Assembly (NCBI GenBank): GCA_050945695.1
Contig: JBMNTK010000087.1
Coordinates: 1 to 14,687 of the forward strand
DNA: 14,687 bases
Source: Ch71 sp050945695
Lineage (GTDB): Bacteria > Chloroflexota > Anaerolineae > DRVO01
Direction of reading: 5' to 3'
Below, piece after piece: positions 5,902 through 14,167 of this stretch; the first letter of the stretch is position 1, and every line of letters starts with the position of its first letter. The notes below the pieces were generated by a model that had not been told where the DNA came from, did no database searches, and saw only the letters and a program-made list of their open reading frames with translations. The translations under genes were made by a program, and so were the position numbers.

Positions 5902-6900
5902 ATGGAAGCGGATCGAGCGCTAAGCCAGGCGGAGATTGACGCTCTGCTGTCGGCCATACCCCAGATGGGTCAGGGGAGACACGATGGCCCATCAGAGGGC
6001 GGCGGCCGCACCACGCGCTATGACTTCCGGGCTCCGGATCGGTTCTCCAAGGACCAGATCCGCATCCTGCAGACGATACACACGACCTTCGGCCGGCACT
6101 TCGGCGGCTCACTGTCGGCGGCGCTGCGTTGCCCGGTGCACGTGTCCTTCGCTCACATCGAGCAGAGCACCTTCGGCGACTTCGCCGAGACGATACCGGA
6201 CACGATGGTCACGGTAGTGGTCACCATGGAGCCGCTACCTGCCCGGCTCCTGCTACAGCTGGACCTGAGGGTGCTGCTCTCAGCGGTGGATCGGTTGCTA
6301 GGAGGCAACGGGCGCCCGGTGAAAGTGCCAGATGACCGAGAACTGACCGACATCGAGGTCAAGCTCTCGCATAGCCTCCTCGATCACTTCTTGCACTCGC
6401 TACGCGAGGCGTGGAGCACTGTCCTGAACGTCACCCCGGCCATCACGGACATCTCCGTCCGGAGGCAGCTGCTGTACGTGGCCTTGCCCACCGAAGCGGC
6501 GGTGATGGTGATGTTCGAGCTGCGCATCGGTGAGGTCTCCGGGATGATGAGCCTGTGTCTGCCCTATGAGATGCTCAAGCCGGTAGCGCATCGGCTCACC
6601 CCCCAGGCGTGGATCACGGCGGGGCTGGAGAACGGCAACGGGCAGTCGCGCGAGCTTCTGGAGTACCAGCTCGAGCGTGTGCCGGTGGAGGTCTGTGCCC
6701 TGCTGGGCACCGTGGACCTGCCGGTGAGGGAGCTGATGAGCCTTGCGGTCGGCGACGTGGTGATCCTGGACTCGGTGGCCACCGACGAGCTGCAAGTGAC
6801 GGTGGAAGGGGAGCCGAAGTTCAGCGCTTGGCCGGGTCTGGTCAACAACAAGCGGGCGATAAGGATCGCGCGAGTACTGGAGGAGGACGGATGGCTGTAG
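5902..6900 (+). CDS. fliM: Flagellar motor switch protein FliM
   Basis: FliM is the C-ring protein that receives phosphorylated CheY and couples it to rotation direction. The 332-residue protein has the CheY-binding N-terminal peptide 'LSQAEIDALLS' (residues 7-17). A CheC-like middle domain follows, with 'YDFRAPDRFSKDQIRILQTI' and the FliG-contacting 'GGNG' loop (residues 134-137). A C-terminal SpoA domain spans roughly residues 250-325 ('RVPVEVCALLGTVDLPVREL', then 'NKRAIRIARVL'). GGGAG lies 7 bases before the ATG. Its last 10 bases overlap fliN, so the two switch proteins are translationally coupled. The intact N-terminal peptide implies a CheY-based chemotaxis system elsewhere in the genome. 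Confidence 0.97.
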   Translation: MEADRALSQAEIDALLSAIPQMGQGRHDGPSEGGGRTTRYDFRAPDRFSKDQIRILQTIHTTFGRHFGGSLSAALRCPVHVSFAHIEQSTFGDFAETIPDTMVTVVVTMEPLPARLLLQLDLRVLLSAVDRLLGGNGRPVKVPDDRELTDIEVKLSHSLLDHFLHSLREAWSTVLNVTPAITDISVRRQLLYVALPTEAAVMVMFELRIGEVSGMMSLCLPYEMLKPVAHRLTPQAWITAGLENGNGQSRELLEYQLERVPVEVCALLGTVDLPVRELMSLAVGDVVILDSVATDELQVTVEGEPKFSAWPGLVNNKRAIRIARVLEEDGWL

Positions 6901-7418
6901 ACGACAACGCCTTCGCTGGTGACGGCCTGGACCTCGAGGCCCTGGGCGACGAGATTGACCGGGCTCTGGCCGGAGCAGAAGCGCCGGCGGGTTCGCGCGC
7001 CGCGGAAGTGGATGGGATGCCCCCGGTCGCGCCTCGGCCTGTCGTGTCCCAGCCAGCGGTGGAGCCGGTTGGACGGCAGGTCGGCGCAGAGCCTCTGCAA
7101 TCGGTGCAGCGGGTCCGTTTCGCGCCCTTGGTTGAGGACCCTAGCCCTACCGCCGGACCCTCCAACATCAGCTTCCTGCTGGATGTGAACCTGAAAGTGT
7201 CGGTGGAGCTGGGCCGGGCGACCATGTCGGTCCGGGACACGCTCAACCTCGCCCCTGGCCACGTGGTGGAGCTCGACAAGCTAGCAGGGGACCCGGTGGA
7301 TATCCTGGTCAACGGCCGCCTCATCGCCAAGGGTGAGGTCGTGGTGGTGGACGACCAGTTCGGGGTGCGCATCACCGAGATCGTGTCGGCCCGGCAGCGA
7401 GTGGAGGCGATGCGCTAG
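6891..7418 (+). CDS. fliN: Flagellar motor switch protein FliN
   Basis: FliN forms the base of the C-ring and docks the FliH/FliI export ATPase. The 175-residue protein has an acidic N-terminus, then a Pro/Val-rich disordered stretch to about residue 85. The C-terminal SpoA domain reads 'LLDVNLKVSVELGRATMSVR', then 'LAPGHVVELDKLAGDPVDIL', then 'VNGRLIAKGEVVVVDDQFGV' and 'RITEI'. It resembles classic FliN rather than FliY, since no CheC-type phosphatase domain precedes the SpoA domain. The ATG at 6891 has GGAGGAGG about 5 bases upstream, within fliM. FliO starts 1 base after its stop. Confidence 0.96.
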   Translation: MAVDDNAFAGDGLDLEALGDEIDRALAGAEAPAGSRAAEVDGMPPVAPRPVVSQPAVEPVGRQVGAEPLQSVQRVRFAPLVEDPSPTAGPSNISFLLDVNLKVSVELGRATMSVRDTLNLAPGHVVELDKLAGDPVDILVNGRLIAKGEVVVVDDQFGVRITEIVSARQRVEAMR

Positions 7419-7419
7419 C

Positions 7420-7929
7420 ATGGCTAGATCGCTTCGGGCCGCCGCCGTGCTGGCATTGGTGGCGCTCTCCCTGGTGGCAGGTGGCCAGGCGGCTGCGGCC
7501 GATGCATATGGAGGGGAGACATCGGTGGTGGACTTGCCCTCTACCGGTGAACTCCTGCTGGATGTGTCCTGGAAGCTCGGTTTGGTGTTGCTCCTGGCCT
7601 GGGGGGCCCTGTGGCTGGTGCGCCGCGGGGTGAAGGTCCGCATGGGGGCCGGCGGGCGCAGGCTCGAGGTGCTGGAGACAGTGGGTCTGGGGGGACAGCG
7701 CTGCCTGCACCTGGTGCGCGCCGGTGATCGGGTCCTGCTGGTGGGGTCCACGCCGCAGCAGCTCACGGCACTGAGCGATCTCGGTGAGTGGGATCCTGCC
7801 CAGGAGGCCCAGTACGCAGCCGAAGCCCAGCCGGCCACCGCCCGGCCGCTGGGCGCTCCCTCGGCTGTGGCCGCACAGGCTGCCACCCTCGCCCGCCGCT
7901 TGTGGTCACCAGCGGTGACCGGTGAGTGA
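7420..7929 (+). CDS. fliO: Flagellar biosynthesis protein FliO
   Basis: FliO is the scaffold that helps FliP assemble into the export gate. The 169-residue product starts with a signal-like segment (MARSLRAAAVLALVALSLVA, then GGQAAAADA). A membrane helix follows at about residues 48-65 ('LGLVLLLAWGALWLV'). Then comes the FliO domain: 'RRLEVLETVGLGGQRCLHLV' and 'GDRVLLVGSTPQQLTAL'. The Ala-rich tail is variable in the family. I start at the ATG at 7420, one base after the fliN stop, because the open frame upstream lies inside fliN. It ends 3 bases before fliP, in keeping with its role as the FliP chaperone. Confidence 0.92.
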   Translation: MARSLRAAAVLALVALSLVAGGQAAAADAYGGETSVVDLPSTGELLLDVSWKLGLVLLLAWGALWLVRRGVKVRMGAGGRRLEVLETVGLGGQRCLHLVRAGDRVLLVGSTPQQLTALSDLGEWDPAQEAQYAAEAQPATARPLGAPSAVAAQAATLARRLWSPAVTGE

Positions 7930-7932
7930 ACG

Positions 7933-8715
7933 ATGCCGATGACAGGACACGGGCTCTGGGGCAGGCGGGTCGCCACCTTGGCCGGGTTGGCGATGCTCGC
8001 GCTCCTGGCCAGCGGGTGCGGTACCGACACGCTTGTGGTTCCCGACCCGGCGGAGATTCCGGGGTTCTCGGCGGCAGAAAGCCCCCAAGACGTTGCCGTG
8101 GGGGTGCAGGTGCTGGTGCTGCTCGCGGTGCTGAGCCTGGCACCGGCCATTCTGGTCCTCATGACCAGCTTCACCCGCATCGTGATCGTGCTGTCGTTCG
8201 TGAGGAGTGCCATTGGCACCCAGCAGGTCCCTCCCAACCAGGTGCTGATCGGGCTGGCGCTCTTCCTGACCCTCTTCAGCATGGCGCCCACCTTCGAGGC
8301 GGTGAACCGCGACGCGCTCGAACCGTACCTGAACGGCGAGGTAGGGCAGGCGGAGGCTCTGGAAGCGGCGGAGGGGCACATGCGGGACTTCATGCTCCGG
8401 CAGACCCGGGAGAAGGACATCGCCCTGTTCGTGCAGCTTTCTGGGGCGGAGCGTCCGCGCACTCCGGAGGACCTTTCGTTGTCGGTGCTCGTACCTGCTT
8501 TTGCCCTGAGCGAGCTCAAGACCGCTTTCCAGATGGGAGTGGTCGTCTTCCTGCCCTTCCTGGTCATAGACATGGTGGTGGCCAGCGTGCTCATGTCCAT
8601 GGGCATGATGATGCTGCCGCCGACGATCGTGGCTTTGCCTTTCAAGCTGCTATTGTTCGTCATGGTGGATGGGTGGCACCTCACCGTCCAGTCGCTTCTG
8701 GCTAGCTTCGGGTGA
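7933..8715 (+). CDS. fliP: Flagellar export gate protein FliP
   Basis: FliP forms most of the FliP5Q4R1 export channel. The 260-residue protein has an N-terminal signal region and two pairs of membrane helices. Family motifs are 'LAPAILVLMTSFTRIVIVLS', 'QQVPPNQVLIGLALFLTLF', 'LVPAFALSELKTAFQMG' and 'MGMMMLPPTIVALPFKLLLF'. The odd feature is 'LLASGCG' at residues 24-30, straight after the Arg-Arg and hydrophobic stretch. Cys29 fits a bacterial lipobox, so the cleaved FliP could be a lipoprotein; FliP signal peptides are not usually of this kind. The start at 7933 is supported by GGTGA upstream and 3-base spacing from fliO; an ATG two codons in is also possible. Confidence 0.96.
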   Translation: MPMTGHGLWGRRVATLAGLAMLALLASGCGTDTLVVPDPAEIPGFSAAESPQDVAVGVQVLVLLAVLSLAPAILVLMTSFTRIVIVLSFVRSAIGTQQVPPNQVLIGLALFLTLFSMAPTFEAVNRDALEPYLNGEVGQAEALEAAEGHMRDFMLRQTREKDIALFVQLSGAERPRTPEDLSLSVLVPAFALSELKTAFQMGVVVFLPFLVIDMVVASVLMSMGMMMLPPTIVALPFKLLLFVMVDGWHLTVQSLLASFG

Positions 8716-8722
8716 GGGACCT

Positions 8723-8992
8723 ATGACTGAGGCTCTGGCCCTAGGGGTGTTGCAGGAGACGGTGAAGCTGGCACTGCTGTTGGCGCTGCCCTTGCTGGGT
8801 GCGGCGCTGGTAGTGGGGCTGGCCGTCAGCCTGTTCCAGGCGGTCACCCAGATCCACGAGATGACCCTGACTTTCGTCCCCAAGCTGTTGGCCACTGCCG
8901 CGCTACTGGTGCTGCTCGGTTCCTGGATGCTACACCGGCTGGTGGGCTTCACCCAGTGGCTATTCAGCCTAATGCCCCAATTGGCCCGCTGA
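8723..8992 (+). CDS. fliQ: Flagellar export gate protein FliQ
   Basis: FliQ is the small two-helix subunit of the FliPQR export gate. The 89-residue product has two long hydrophobic helices (about residues 14-38 and 52-78). Between them is the conserved 'SLFQAVTQIHEMTLTFVPK'. Size and motif are typical. I take the ATG at 8723, with GTGAGGG just upstream; the frame is open further back only within fliP. It starts 7 bp after fliP. It is the last gene of the rightward transcript before a 113-bp gap that holds a new promoter, so the gate genes are split between two transcription starts. Confidence 0.95.
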   Translation: MTEALALGVLQETVKLALLLALPLLGAALVVGLAVSLFQAVTQIHEMTLTFVPKLLATAALLVLLGSWMLHRLVGFTQWLFSLMPQLAR

Positions 8993-8997
8993 CGCTC

Positions 8998-9041
8998 GTT
9001 TACGGGTGGTTTACGTGTGATTCACGCTCGGTTTACTGACC
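8998..9041 (+). repeat. Regulatory array C: four 11-bp direct repeats, core GTTTACG
   Basis: Four contiguous 11-base units lie at 8998-9008, 9009-9019, 9020-9030 and 9031-9041. The cores are GTTTACG, GTTTACG, the ATTCACG variant and GTTTACTGACC. This is the clearest of the three arrays. The last unit is identical over all 11 bases to the last unit of array B, more than 5 kb away. It fills most of the fliQ-fliR gap and faces fliR. The shared unit order across three promoters is hard to explain by chance or by coding constraint. Confidence 0.88.
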
Positions 9042-9064
9042 GGCGGGCCTCTCTCGCGTAGGCT
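9036..9064 (+). promoter_or_regulatory. Predicted core promoter of the fliR-flhB-flhA-flhF-flhG transcript
   Basis: The -35-like CTGACC (9036-9041) lies in the last unit of array C. A 17-base spacer follows, then the -10-like TAGGCT (9059-9064). Predicted initiation near 9071 gives a leader of about 35 bases to the fliR ATG. No terminator hairpin is visible between fliQ and this promoter, so read-through from upstream is also likely. Confidence 0.55.
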
Positions 9065-9105
9065 TTCACCGCAATCACCGGAATGGCCCCACGGGGATAG
9101 CCAGT

Positions 9106-9876
9106 ATGCCCGGCGACGTCATCGCCAGTATCCAGTCCATGTTACTGATAGGTTTCCGCCTCCTGGCGGTGTATCTGCTGGCGCCGGCGTTCTCAGCCAG
9201 GACGGTCCCGGCCCAGCTCAAGATCGGCCTGGCTATCCTGACCGGCCTGGCCCTGTGGTCGGGTGGCTGGGCGAGCTTGTCGGAGCCGCTGCCGCTCGTT
9301 CGCTTCGGTGTCTTGGTGCTGCGGGAGACCTGCGTGGGGGCCGTCATTGGCTTCGGGGCGTACATGTTCACCGCCATCGCGCAGATGGCGGGGAGCGTCA
9401 TTGACATGCAGATCGGGTTTCGGGCCGCCAACCTCATGAACCCCCTCACGTCCATGCTCGGATCGGCAGTGGACCAGCTCTACTTCCTGCTGGCCTCGGT
9501 GCTTTTCCTGGCCCTGGATGGTCACCACTTCCTCCTGCTATCGCTGGCGGAGAGCTTCGAGGCCGTGCCCCTCGGGGCGACGCCCCACGTCTCGGGCGAC
9601 GTGGCCTTGCGGGTGGCCGAGATGACCGGCTCAGCGCTGGTAGTGGGGGTGCGGGTGGCGCTTCCGATCCTGGTGGTCAGTCTGCTCTTGGACGTCACGC
9701 TGGCGGTGCTGGCCCGAGCGGTGCCCCAGATTCAGGTCTTCTTCCTGGGGCTGCCGGTCAAGTTCGGCCTGGGCCTGGCGATTCTGCTGCTGACGGTGCC
9801 GGGCACAGTCGTCCTGCTGCGCGAGCTGCTGGGTACGGTCCCACGGCAGATCGCGCTATTGGTGGAGGCACTGTAG
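9106..9876 (+). CDS. fliR: Flagellar export gate protein FliR
   Basis: FliR is the single-copy subunit that caps and seals the FliPQR channel and contacts FlhB. The 256-residue membrane protein has about six hydrophobic segments. Family motifs are 'RLLAVYLLAPAFSARTVPAQ', 'LRETCVGAVIGFGAYMFTAI', 'IDMQIGFRAANLMNP' and 'AVPQIQVFFLGLPVKFGLGL'. Its length is typical. The ATG at 9106 has GGGGA about 9 bases upstream and lies 35 bases after the predicted transcript start. It is the first gene of the transcript controlled by array C. FlhB follows after 6 bases, matching the close FliR-FlhB partnership, which in some bacteria is a gene fusion. Confidence 0.96.
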   Translation: MPGDVIASIQSMLLIGFRLLAVYLLAPAFSARTVPAQLKIGLAILTGLALWSGGWASLSEPLPLVRFGVLVLRETCVGAVIGFGAYMFTAIAQMAGSVIDMQIGFRAANLMNPLTSMLGSAVDQLYFLLASVLFLALDGHHFLLLSLAESFEAVPLGATPHVSGDVALRVAEMTGSALVVGVRVALPILVVSLLLDVTLAVLARAVPQIQVFFLGLPVKFGLGLAILLLTVPGTVVLLRELLGTVPRQIALLVEAL

Positions 9877-9882
9877 AGCACG

Positions 9883-10932
9883 ATGGCTGAAAGGACGGAG
9901 GCCCCAACCCCACGTAGGCGCGAAGAGGCGCGCAAACGCGGCGATCTGGCCCGCAGTGTCGAGATCAACTCGGCGGTGGGGATGATCGTGGGGTTCATGC
10001 TGCTACGGAGCGTGGGCCCTGGGGCCGTCGGGCGGCTCTCTGAGATGGCGACGGCCTTGCTGGCGGGGAGCTACCCCTCTTTCGAGAGCCCGGAGACCTT
10101 CCGCACCTTCGTTCTTTCCGCCACGGCGCCGGTGGCGCTGAGCGTGGCGCCCCTCATGGCCGGGCTGATGGTGGCGGGGGTGGTGGCCAGCACCATGCAG
10201 ACCGGGCTCTACGCCTCGGGCCATGCTCTCAAGCCGTCGCTCGCGCGCCTCAACCCGCTGGCTGGGTTCCAGCGCCTCTTCTCCGCCCGGGGACTGGTGG
10301 ACCTGGTCAAGCAGATGGCCAAGGTCGGCATCATCGGTCTCGTCTGCTACTCCATGGTGGCGCCCAGGGTGGGCGAGGTCGTGCGCCTCTCGCGGATGGA
10401 CCTGCGCCAGGGCGTAGCGTGGACCTGGCAGCTTACGGCGGACATTGGGGTGCGGGTGGGCTTGGTCATGCTCATCCTGGCGCTGCTGGACTACGCCTAC
10501 CAGCGCCGCCAGCACCAGCAGCGCCTGCGCATGACCCGGCAGGAACTGATCGAGGAAATGAAGCAGTATGAGAACCCCTTCATCCGCTCCCGAATCCGTC
10601 AGCAACAGCGGCGGATGGCGGCTCAGCGGATGATGGCTGCAGTGCCTAAGGCTGACGTGGTGATCACCAACCCCACCCACCTGGCGATAGCGCTGCAGTA
10701 CGACCCCGAGAAGATGGCGGCGCCCGTGGTGGTGGCTAAGGGGCAGCGCCTGACCGCCGAGCGGATCCGCGACCTGGCTCGCCGGCACGGCGTCCCGGTG
10801 ATCGAGCGCAAGCCTTTGGCCCAGGCCCTGTATCGGATGGTGGAGGTTGGCATGGAGGTCCCGGCGGAACTCTATCAGGCAGTTGCCGAGGTGCTGGCCT
10901 TCATCTACAGCCTGAAGGGTGAGCGGCGATGA
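9883..10932 (+). CDS. flhB: Flagellar export gate and substrate-specificity switch protein FlhB
   Basis: FlhB switches the export gate from rod/hook to filament substrates. The 349-residue protein opens 'MAERTEAPTPRRREEARKRG', the family signature. It has four membrane segments to about residue 210, then a charged linker helix and the cytoplasmic domain. The self-cleaving motif Asn-Pro-Thr-His is at residues 263-266, so normal autocleavage between Asn and Pro is expected. After it come 'LAIALQYDPEKMAAPVVVAK' and 'GVPVIERKPLAQALYRMVEV', as usual. Its TGA overlaps the flhA ATG (ATGA), giving translational coupling. Confidence 0.97.
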   Translation: MAERTEAPTPRRREEARKRGDLARSVEINSAVGMIVGFMLLRSVGPGAVGRLSEMATALLAGSYPSFESPETFRTFVLSATAPVALSVAPLMAGLMVAGVVASTMQTGLYASGHALKPSLARLNPLAGFQRLFSARGLVDLVKQMAKVGIIGLVCYSMVAPRVGEVVRLSRMDLRQGVAWTWQLTADIGVRVGLVMLILALLDYAYQRRQHQQRLRMTRQELIEEMKQYENPFIRSRIRQQQRRMAAQRMMAAVPKADVVITNPTHLAIALQYDPEKMAAPVVVAKGQRLTAERIRDLARRHGVPVIERKPLAQALYRMVEVGMEVPAELYQAVAEVLAFIYSLKGERR

Positions 10933-13010
10933 CAACAGCCCAGATCACTCAGCCGCGAAGCGGCTTCAAGCGCGTGTTGGCCAGCAGCGACATCATCCTG
11001 GCGGTGGCCATGATCTTCGTGGTCGCCATGATGATCGTGCCTCTGCCGCCGGCGCTGCTGGACGTCCTCCTGGCGACCAACCTGGGCATCGCCATCATGG
11101 TACTGCTGGTCAGCATCTACCTCCAGGAGGCGCTGGACTTCTCGGTGTTCCCCTCGCTGCTCCTGGTGATGACCCTGTACCGACTGGGTCTCAACGTCTC
11201 TGCCACCCGGCTCATTCTGCTCCACGGGCACGCCGGCAGCGTGATCCATGCCTTCGGCAGTTTCGTGGTGGGTGGCAACTACATCGTCGGCATCGTGGTC
11301 TTCATCATCCTGATGATCATCCAGTTCGCCGTCATCACCAATGGCGCCGGGCGTGTGGCAGAGGTGGCGGCTCGGTTCACCCTGGATGCCATGCCCGGCA
11401 AGCAGATGAGCATCGACGCCGACCTGAACGCGGGGATGCTCACCGAAGAGGAAGCACGCGTCCGACGGCGCAAGGTGGAACAGGAGGCTGATTTCTACGG
11501 GGCGATGGACGGTGCCTCCAAGTTCGTCAAGGGAGACGCCGTCGCCTCCATCGTCATCGTGCTGGTCAACATCCTGGGCGGGTTCGCCGTGGGCATGTTC
11601 CAACTCGGGCTCTCCTTCATGGACTCGCTGCAGCGCTTCACGCTGCTGGCGGTGGGTGAGGGTCTGGTGGCCCAGGTCCCGGCCCTGCTCATCAGCACCG
11701 CCACCGGTATCATCGTCACCCGGGCGGCCTCCGAGGAGAACCTGGGCCAGGACATCGCTACCCAGGTCTTCCGGCACCCCCGGGTGCTCTTCATCGCCGC
11801 CGGCATGCTGCTGTCACTAGGCCTGGTGCCGGGGATGCCCACGCTGCCGTTCCTGCTCATGGGAGGGGCGGCGGCCGCAGCCGGGCTGGGACTGCGACGC
11901 GGTGCCAGGACCGAGGTGCAGGCTGCGGCCGAGGCCAAGGCGGCACCGGCCGCACTGCCCGGCGGGGCAGCGGCAGAGGCCCAGATTCAGTACGACCGCC
12001 TAGAGCTGGAGCTGGGCTACGGCCTCATCGGGCTGGTGGACGGCAGCCGAGGGGGCGACCTCCTGGAGCGCATTGGGGCCCTGCGGCGCCAGCTCGCCAC
12101 CGAGATGGGCTTCGTGCTCCCCCGAGTGAGGATACGCGACAACCTGCGGCTTTCGGCCAACGGGTACGCCATCAAGTTGCACGGCGAGCCCGTAGGCCGG
12201 GGCGATCTGATCATGCACCGCTACCTGGCCATGCCCATCGGCGAGGTGATCGAGCCCATCGAGGGGATCCCCACCACCGAGCCGGCCTTCGGCCTGCCCG
12301 CCTTCTGGATCGAGGAGGATCAGCGCGAGAGGGCGGAGCTGACCGGGTTCACGGTTGTGGATGCGCCCAGCGTGCTCACCACCCACCTCTCCGAGGTCGT
12401 GAAGCGCCATGCTGGTGAGATCCTCAGCCGTCAGGACGTGCATGACCTGCTGGACACCGTCAAGCAGCAGGACGCCGCCGCCGTCGAGGAACTGGTCCCG
12501 GGTGTCCTGTCGCTTAGCGAGGTGCACGAGGTGCTGCGCCGGCTGCTCCATGAGGGTATTCCGATCCGCAATATGCTGCGCATTCTGGAATCGCTGGCGG
12601 ATGGCGCCCGGCAGACCAAGGACATTGACCTCCTGGTCGAGTACGTACGGCGGGGGCAGGCGCGGACGATATGCAACCTCCATCGCACCGAAGACGGCAC
12701 ATTGCACGTGATGACGCTGGCTCCGGACCTAGAGGAGCGGCTGGCGCAGTCGGTCCAGTCCGCCGGCGGGACGAGGAACCTCGTCCTGGAGCCGGCATTG
12801 GTGCAGGGGCTGCTGGAGGCGATCGGACGGCAGGCGGAGCTCATGGCGGAGCGGGGGCTGCCGGGGGTGGTGCTGTGCTCGGTGACGGTGCGGGCGGCCC
12901 TGCGGCGGTTGATCGAGCGGGCGCTGCCGAACGTAGCCGTGATCTCGTTCGCCGAGATCGCGCCTGATGTAGAGGTCCAGTCAGAAGCTGTGGTCAGGGT
13001 AGGAGCCTAG
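10929..13010 (+). CDS. flhA: Flagellar export gate protein FlhA
   Basis: FlhA is the largest export-gate subunit: a nonameric ring that docks chaperone-substrate complexes and uses the ion gradient. The 693-residue protein has about eight membrane helices in the first 310 residues. The FHIPEP-family signature 'RFTLDAMPGKQMSIDADL' starts at residue 149, in the FHIPEP loop between helices 4 and 5. An Ala-rich linker at about residues 315-345 precedes the cytoplasmic domain, which shows 'YDRLELELGYGLIGLVD', 'LSEVVKRHAGEILSRQDVHD' and 'IPIRNMLRILESLAD'. Length is normal. It overlaps flhB by 4 bases and ends 14 bp before flhF. Confidence 0.98.
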   Translation: MTTAQITQPRSGFKRVLASSDIILAVAMIFVVAMMIVPLPPALLDVLLATNLGIAIMVLLVSIYLQEALDFSVFPSLLLVMTLYRLGLNVSATRLILLHGHAGSVIHAFGSFVVGGNYIVGIVVFIILMIIQFAVITNGAGRVAEVAARFTLDAMPGKQMSIDADLNAGMLTEEEARVRRRKVEQEADFYGAMDGASKFVKGDAVASIVIVLVNILGGFAVGMFQLGLSFMDSLQRFTLLAVGEGLVAQVPALLISTATGIIVTRAASEENLGQDIATQVFRHPRVLFIAAGMLLSLGLVPGMPTLPFLLMGGAAAAAGLGLRRGARTEVQAAAEAKAAPAALPGGAAAEAQIQYDRLELELGYGLIGLVDGSRGGDLLERIGALRRQLATEMGFVLPRVRIRDNLRLSANGYAIKLHGEPVGRGDLIMHRYLAMPIGEVIEPIEGIPTTEPAFGLPAFWIEEDQRERAELTGFTVVDAPSVLTTHLSEVVKRHAGEILSRQDVHDLLDTVKQQDAAAVEELVPGVLSLSEVHEVLRRLLHEGIPIRNMLRILESLADGARQTKDIDLLVEYVRRGQARTICNLHRTEDGTLHVMTLAPDLEERLAQSVQSAGGTRNLVLEPALVQGLLEAIGRQAELMAERGLPGVVLCSVTVRAALRRLIERALPNVAVISFAEIAPDVEVQSEAVVRVGA

Positions 13011-13024
13011 GGAGAAAGCGGGAG

Positions 13025-14167
13025 ATGAAGCTCAAGCGGTTCGTGACCGGCGATATGAGTGAGGCCATGCAGCTCATCCGGGCCGAGCTGGGACCAGACG
13101 CGGTGATGGTACACACGCGTGAACTGCGGCCCCGGGGTCTCTCCCGGCTGTGGCGCCGTCCTCGCCTGGAGGTGCTCGCAGCGGTGGAGGAGGACCGGCC
13201 GCCTCGGCTGCCGCTACATCTGCCCACAGCGACCGAAGTCGAGGGGGCGACTCGCCTGAAGCGGTTGGAAGAGAGGCTGGACGGGCTGTGCCGCTCGGTG
13301 GAGTCACTGGCGGCCAGGCCGGCAGGCGTCACGGCTCCGCCCACGGGATCTGAACTAGTGCGCTTCTGGCATCAGAGCCTGTCCGAGGAACTCGTGCGAG
13401 ACCTAGGCATCGCCAATGCCCCTGACCCCAGCCGAGCCCTGGTGGCGGGCCTCAAGGAGAGGCTGCCCCGGTTTGCGCAGCTGACGCTGCGCGGCGATGG
13501 CCCGGATGTGTTCCTGTTCCTAGGCCCCACCGGCGTGGGAAAGACGACCACCATCGCCAAGGTGGCGGCCGAGTTCGTGAGCCGGCGGGGGTGTCGGGTG
13601 GGGCTGGTGAGCGCCGACACCTTCCGGGTAGCGGCCATCCCGCAGATAGAGATCTACGCCGACCTGCTTGGGGTGCCACTCAGGGTGGCCTACGACCCCG
13701 AGGAGTTGCGACGGGCAGTGGGGGATCTACGGGGCTACGACGCCGTGCTGGTGGATATGCCAGGGCGCAGCCCCAGCGATGAGGCGGGTCTGAGCGAGCT
13801 CAAGGCATTCCTGGAAGCAGTGCCCAATGCCCGAAGGTTGCTCCTGCTTCAGGCCGGCAGCCAGCTGCGCGACCTGCGCCGCACCGCTCGGGCGTTTCAG
13901 GCCGACAAGTGTGACGGCCTGATCCTCACCAAGCTGGACGAGACGGAGGTGTTCGGGCCGGCGGTGTCCATCGCGGTGGAGCTGGGCCTCCCGGTTCATT
14001 ACCTCACTGTGGGCCAGAACGTCCCTCAGGACATAGAGCCGGCGACAGCGGATCGGCTCCTCTCGCTCCTCGTGCGCGAAGGGGCTCGGCCACAGGCAGA
14101 CGATAAGCCCTTCGTTCGTACCGGGCTCATGGACATGATCGGAAGCCGGGTAGAGTCGCAGGCATGA
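13025..14167 (+). CDS. flhF: Flagellar placement SRP-type GTPase FlhF
   Basis: FlhF is a signal-recognition-particle-family GTPase that sets where flagella are built. The 380-residue protein has the FlhF-specific N-terminal B domain ('MKLKRFVTGDMSEAMQLIRA', 'ELGPDAVMVHTREL'), a variable linker and the NG GTPase domain. G1 is 'GPTGVGKTTT' (residues 167-176), G2 'DTFRVAAIPQ', G4 'TKLDE' (302-306) and the closing motif 'GQNVPQDIEPA'. G3 is 'DMPGR' (244-248) instead of the usual DTAGR; the magnesium-linked Asp and the Gly are kept, so activity is plausible but untested. It begins 14 bp after flhA with GGGAG upstream, and its TGA overlaps the flhG ATG. Confidence 0.95.
   Translation: MKLKRFVTGDMSEAMQLIRAELGPDAVMVHTRELRPRGLSRLWRRPRLEVLAAVEEDRPPRLPLHLPTATEVEGATRLKRLEERLDGLCRSVESLAARPAGVTAPPTGSELVRFWHQSLSEELVRDLGIANAPDPSRALVAGLKERLPRFAQLTLRGDGPDVFLFLGPTGVGKTTTIAKVAAEFVSRRGCRVGLVSADTFRVAAIPQIEIYADLLGVPLRVAYDPEELRRAVGDLRGYDAVLVDMPGRSPSDEAGLSELKAFLEAVPNARRLLLLQAGSQLRDLRRTARAFQADKCDGLILTKLDETEVFGPAVSIAVELGLPVHYLTVGQNVPQDIEPATADRLLSLLVREGARPQADDKPFVRTGLMDMIGSRVESQA

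Noticed and set aside
7281..8684. Minus-strand open frame of 467 codons across fliN, fliO and fliP.
   Set aside because: The product is a Ser/Arg/Thr-rich low-complexity sequence typical of antisense frames in GC-rich genes, and the plus strand carries three recognisable genes.
8993..9035. The GTTTAC repeats between fliQ and fliR considered as a CRISPR or attachment-site repeat.
   Set aside because: The units are 11 bp with no unique spacers, no cas genes or integrase are near, and the placement at promoters with matching -35/-10 spacing points to an operator.
8993..9105. A rho-independent terminator after fliQ.
   Set aside because: No GC-rich hairpin followed by a T run is visible; the gap is taken up by array C and its promoter.
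9883..10935. Minus-strand open frame of about 310 codons opposite flhB.
   Set aside because: It is rich in His, Arg and Gln with no domain pattern, and lies wholly antisense to a clear FlhB with the NPTH motif.
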